Shown here one piece after another: positions 61,871 to 64,000 of a DNA stretch of 64,000 nt. Source of the stretch: Frateuria flava (GTDB lineage Bacteria; Pseudomonadota; Gammaproteobacteria; Xanthomonadales; Rhodanobacteraceae); the NCBI RefSeq assembly GCF_017837635.1, contig NZ_JAGJRS010000016.1, positions 49,390 through 113,389 on the forward strand, read 5' to 3'. How positions within the stretch are numbered: the first letter of the stretch is position 1; every line of letters begins with the position of its first letter. The position numbers were made by a program, and so were the translations under genes. Below the pieces are notes generated by a model. That model saw nothing but the letters and a program-made list of their open reading frames with translations. It was not told where the DNA came from and did no database searches.

Positions 61871-63562
61871 ATGTCCGACTTTCCCCTGCCTCCCGAGACC
61901 GACGACCAGCCGACCGATCCGCAACGTCGCCGCCTGCTCGGGGGCCTCGCCGCGGCCGGCGCCGGTCTGGCGCTCGCCGGTGCCGGCGCCGAGGCCGTAG
62001 CCAGCACGAAGGGCGCCGCCGCGATCGCGCCGACGCAACTGGACACGCTGCTGCGCAAGCACATCCAGCGCGTGGTGGTGATCTACGCCGAGAACCGCAG
62101 CTTCAACAACCTGTTCGCCGACTTCCCGGGCGTGGCCGAACCCCTCTCGGCGCTCAAGCCCGAGCAGTACCGGCAACGCGACCGCGATGGCTCGGTGCTC
62201 AAGACGCTGCCGCCGGTATGGCATGGCGTGGCCCCGCACGAACAGGTGGTCAACCACCGCAAGTACGTGGTGCGGCAGGAGGACATCAGCGGCCTGCCCA
62301 ACGCGCCGTGGGCACTGCGCACCGGCAGCGGCGAGCCTTTGCCGCAGGGCGTGGTCACGCGCGACCTGTGGCACCGCTTCTACGAGAACCAGCGCCAGAT
62401 CAACGGCGGCAGCAACGACGGCTTCGTCGCCTGGGGCGATTCGGGCGCGCTGGTGATGGGCTATTACGGCGACAACGCGGCGAACCTGCGGCTGTGGCAA
62501 CTGGCGCGCCAGTACACGCTGTGCGACCACTTCTTCATGGGCGCCTTCGGCGGCTCGTTCCTCAACCACCAGTACCTGGTTGCCGCGCAGCCGCCGTACT
62601 ACCCGCACGCGGATACGAGCCCCGCACGCTTCAACATCGCGCAGACGGTCAGTGGCGAGGCGACCGACATCCATCTGAAGCTCGCCCACGACTCGCCGGC
62701 CAGCGCGATGCAGGGCAAACCCGAAACGCTGGCGCCCAGCTCGCTGACGCCGGACTTCTGGGCGGTGAACACCATGGGGCCGCCCTACACACCGGGCTTT
62801 TCCAAGGACCCGAACGATCCCGCCCACGCCGATCCCAACAGCGCCAACACGCTGGTCGCGCAGAAGCACGCCACCATCGGCGACGTGCTCTCCGAGGCGG
62901 GCGTGGACTGGGCCTGGTACGCCGGCGGCTGGAAGCTCGCGCTCGAAGGCAAGGGCGACGGGGACCAGGCCGAATTCCCGCAGCGACCCAACTTCCAGCC
63001 GCACCACCAGCCATTCAACTACTTCGCCGCGTATGCGCCGGGCACCGCGGCGCGCGAGAAGCACCTGCGCGACGCGGGCGTGGGCGACACCGCCCAGACC
63101 AACCACTTCCTCGCCGCCGTGGCGGCCGGCACGCTGCCGACGGTCACCTTCTACAAGCCGCAGGGCGACCTCAACATGCACGCCGGCTACTCCGACGTGG
63201 ATGCCGGCGACCGCCACGTGATGACCGTGATCGAGGCACTGCAGAAGTCGCCGGCGTGGCCCGGTCTGCTGGTGATCGTCACGGTCGACGAGAACGGCGG
63301 CTGGTGGGACCACGTGGCGCCGCCCAAGGGCGACCGCTGGGGGCCAGGCTCGCGCATTCCGGCGATCATCGTGTCGCCGCATGCGAAGAAGGGACACGTG
63401 GACCACACGGTTTACGACACCGGTTCGATCGCACGCTTCCTGACCCGCCGCTTCGGCCTGCGCAAGCTGCCCGGGCTGACCCTGCGCGAGGAGTCCATGC
63501 GCGCCGCCGGCGGCCCGCCGCCGGGAGACCTGACCGCCGCGCTGGAGTTCGGGGACACCTGA
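61871..63562 (+). CDS. Tat-exported AcpA/phospholipase C-family phosphoesterase
   Basis: 563 residues. The N-terminus has a Tat-type signal (DPQRRRLLGGLAAAGAGLAL). The catalytic region matches the phosphatidylcholine-phospholipase C/AcpA superfamily: VVVIYAENRSFNNLFADFPG near 70, NGGSNDGFVAWGDSGALVMG near 178, DHFFMGAFGGSFLNHQYLVA, and IVTVDENGGWWDHVAPPKGD near 475 with metal-binding Asp, Glu and His. AcpA-type enzymes act as acid phosphatases, PLC as phospholipases; the sequence does not decide which. The protein is folded in the cytoplasm and exported to periplasm or medium. Confidence 0.88.
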   Translation: MSDFPLPPETDDQPTDPQRRRLLGGLAAAGAGLALAGAGAEAVASTKGAAAIAPTQLDTLLRKHIQRVVVIYAENRSFNNLFADFPGVAEPLSALKPEQYRQRDRDGSVLKTLPPVWHGVAPHEQVVNHRKYVVRQEDISGLPNAPWALRTGSGEPLPQGVVTRDLWHRFYENQRQINGGSNDGFVAWGDSGALVMGYYGDNAANLRLWQLARQYTLCDHFFMGAFGGSFLNHQYLVAAQPPYYPHADTSPARFNIAQTVSGEATDIHLKLAHDSPASAMQGKPETLAPSSLTPDFWAVNTMGPPYTPGFSKDPNDPAHADPNSANTLVAQKHATIGDVLSEAGVDWAWYAGGWKLALEGKGDGDQAEFPQRPNFQPHHQPFNYFAAYAPGTAAREKHLRDAGVGDTAQTNHFLAAVAAGTLPTVTFYKPQGDLNMHAGYSDVDAGDRHVMTVIEALQKSPAWPGLLVIVTVDENGGWWDHVAPPKGDRWGPGSRIPAIIVSPHAKKGHVDHTVYDTGSIARFLTRRFGLRKLPGLTLREESMRAAGGPPPGDLTAALEFGDT

Positions 63563-63576
63563 CGCCCATCCCACGC

Positions 63577-63941
63577 CGGGGAGCCGCTCCGGTCCTTCCC
63601 CCGCGTTCGCGGGGGAAGGCTCACGCGCACCATCCCGCGCCCGGGAAGCCCCACTCAGGTCCTTCCCCCGCCTGCGGGGGAAGGTGCCCGTAGGGCGGAT
63701 GGGGGAAGCCCTGCCTCGGTCCACCCGAGCATCCCGCCCAAGAGCGCCCCCATCCGCCTGCCGACACCTTCACCCGCGTTCGCAGGGGAAGGCTCACTCG
63801 CATCATTCCGCAACCGGGGAGCCGCTCCGGTCCTTCCCCCGTCTACGGGGGAAGCTGCCCGAAGGGCGGATGGGGGAAGGCCTGCCTCGGTCCACCCGAG
63901 CATCCCGCCCAAGAGCGCCCCCATCCGCCTGCCGGCACCTT
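63577..63941. repeat. Tandemly duplicated family-2 repeat region
   Basis: A 77-bp segment at 63694-63770 recurs at 63865-63941 (offset 171 bp) with only two differences seen by eye. A 27-bp segment (CCGGGGAGCCGCTCCGGTCC start) at 63577 recurs at 63814. Between them are several CTTCCCCCG/CGGGGGAAG hairpins in alternating orientation. No gene is present from 63563 to the window end; the last 60 bases (63942-64000) depart from the repeat and show nothing recognisable. Confidence 0.85.
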
Positions 63942-64000
63942 GTAAGTTAATCCCCTCACGCCAGACCGTTACACCTTAGGTCACCAGACCGTGGGGAAGC

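Overview
The window looks like a chromosomal segment of a high-GC gammaproteobacterium of the Xanthomonadales, most likely Rhodanobacteraceae (Rhodanobacter, Dyella, Luteibacter or Frateuria type). The grounds are strong G/C bias at third codon positions, a bifunctional XanB-type GDP-mannose enzyme, GCS2-type glutamate-cysteine ligase, two DsbA lipoproteins, a TtcA/RdgC/YihA housekeeping set and several families of GC-rich intergenic palindromes. No rRNA, tRNA, CRISPR array, transposase or phage gene was recognised. The assignment is inferred from gene content only.

Layout. 1-3602: two tandem secreted PNGase A-like N-glycan amidases, the first cut by the window edge. 3855-11025: housekeeping (glutamate-cysteine ligase, M3 dipeptidyl carboxypeptidase lipoprotein, BioD, a TMEM175-type channel, free-methionine-R-sulfoxide reductase, YihA GTPase). 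11142-20113: cytochrome c4, two DsbA-like lipoproteins, an EEP-family phosphoesterase, a GH17 enzyme fused to a membrane domain, lytic transglycosylase Slt and Cca. 20656-22644: an LtaS-like membrane phosphoglycerol transferase between repeat-rich spacers.

22824-28191 is a tightly overlapping eight-gene minus-strand operon: two multi-span membrane proteins, a 67-residue XRE repressor, another membrane protein, a small exported protein not obvious from long-ORF searches, an S33 alpha/beta hydrolase and a NatAB-type ABC exporter. A promoter-like -35/-10 pair with a perfect 9-4-9 palindrome lies at its head. Divergent from it is a chaperone-usher fimbrial operon (28639-33914). Its upstream region carries a perfect TGTGA-N6-TCACA Crp/Clp box and a GG-N10-GC sigma-54 promoter, and a perfect 12-bp stem-loop follows the major pilin gene. 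A short divergent pilin-like gene and two orphan secreted proteins follow (34246-37068).

37631-43743: secreted and zinc-ribbon hypotheticals, ferredoxin-NADP reductase, a YadGH-type ABC exporter, RluF and a SufR-like regulator with four C-terminal cysteines. 44182-47171: XanB, a GDP-fucose-synthase homologue that has lost its catalytic residues, and a Wzb-type tyrosine phosphatase, which suggests polysaccharide synthesis. 47244-52389: YgjP-like metalloprotease, RdgC, aromatic aminotransferase, TtcA, a YdcH-like protein and a GNAT acetyltransferase. 52549-56358: a MarR-FUSC-DUF1656-HlyD (AaeXAB-like) efflux operon. 56803-63562: UbiE, a second TMEM175 homologue, a DUF2249/FmdE-like pair, GST, cupin, an EamA transporter divergent from an Lrp regulator, and a Tat-exported AcpA/phospholipase C-like phosphoesterase.

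Four recurrent intergenic repeat families are recognisable. Family 1 has a CCCTCTCCCC/GGGGAGAGGG core. Family 2 has a CTTCCCCCG/CGGGGGAAG core. Family 3 is a long hairpin built on GCAGGAGCGCACCCTGTGCG. Family 4 contains TTCGCCCTGAGCGTAGCG. The strongest leads are the XRE/ABC/hydrolase operon, the sigma-54 plus Clp control region of the fimbriae, the apparent GDP-fucose synthase pseudoenzyme, the orphan lipoprotein pair and the family-3 hairpins.
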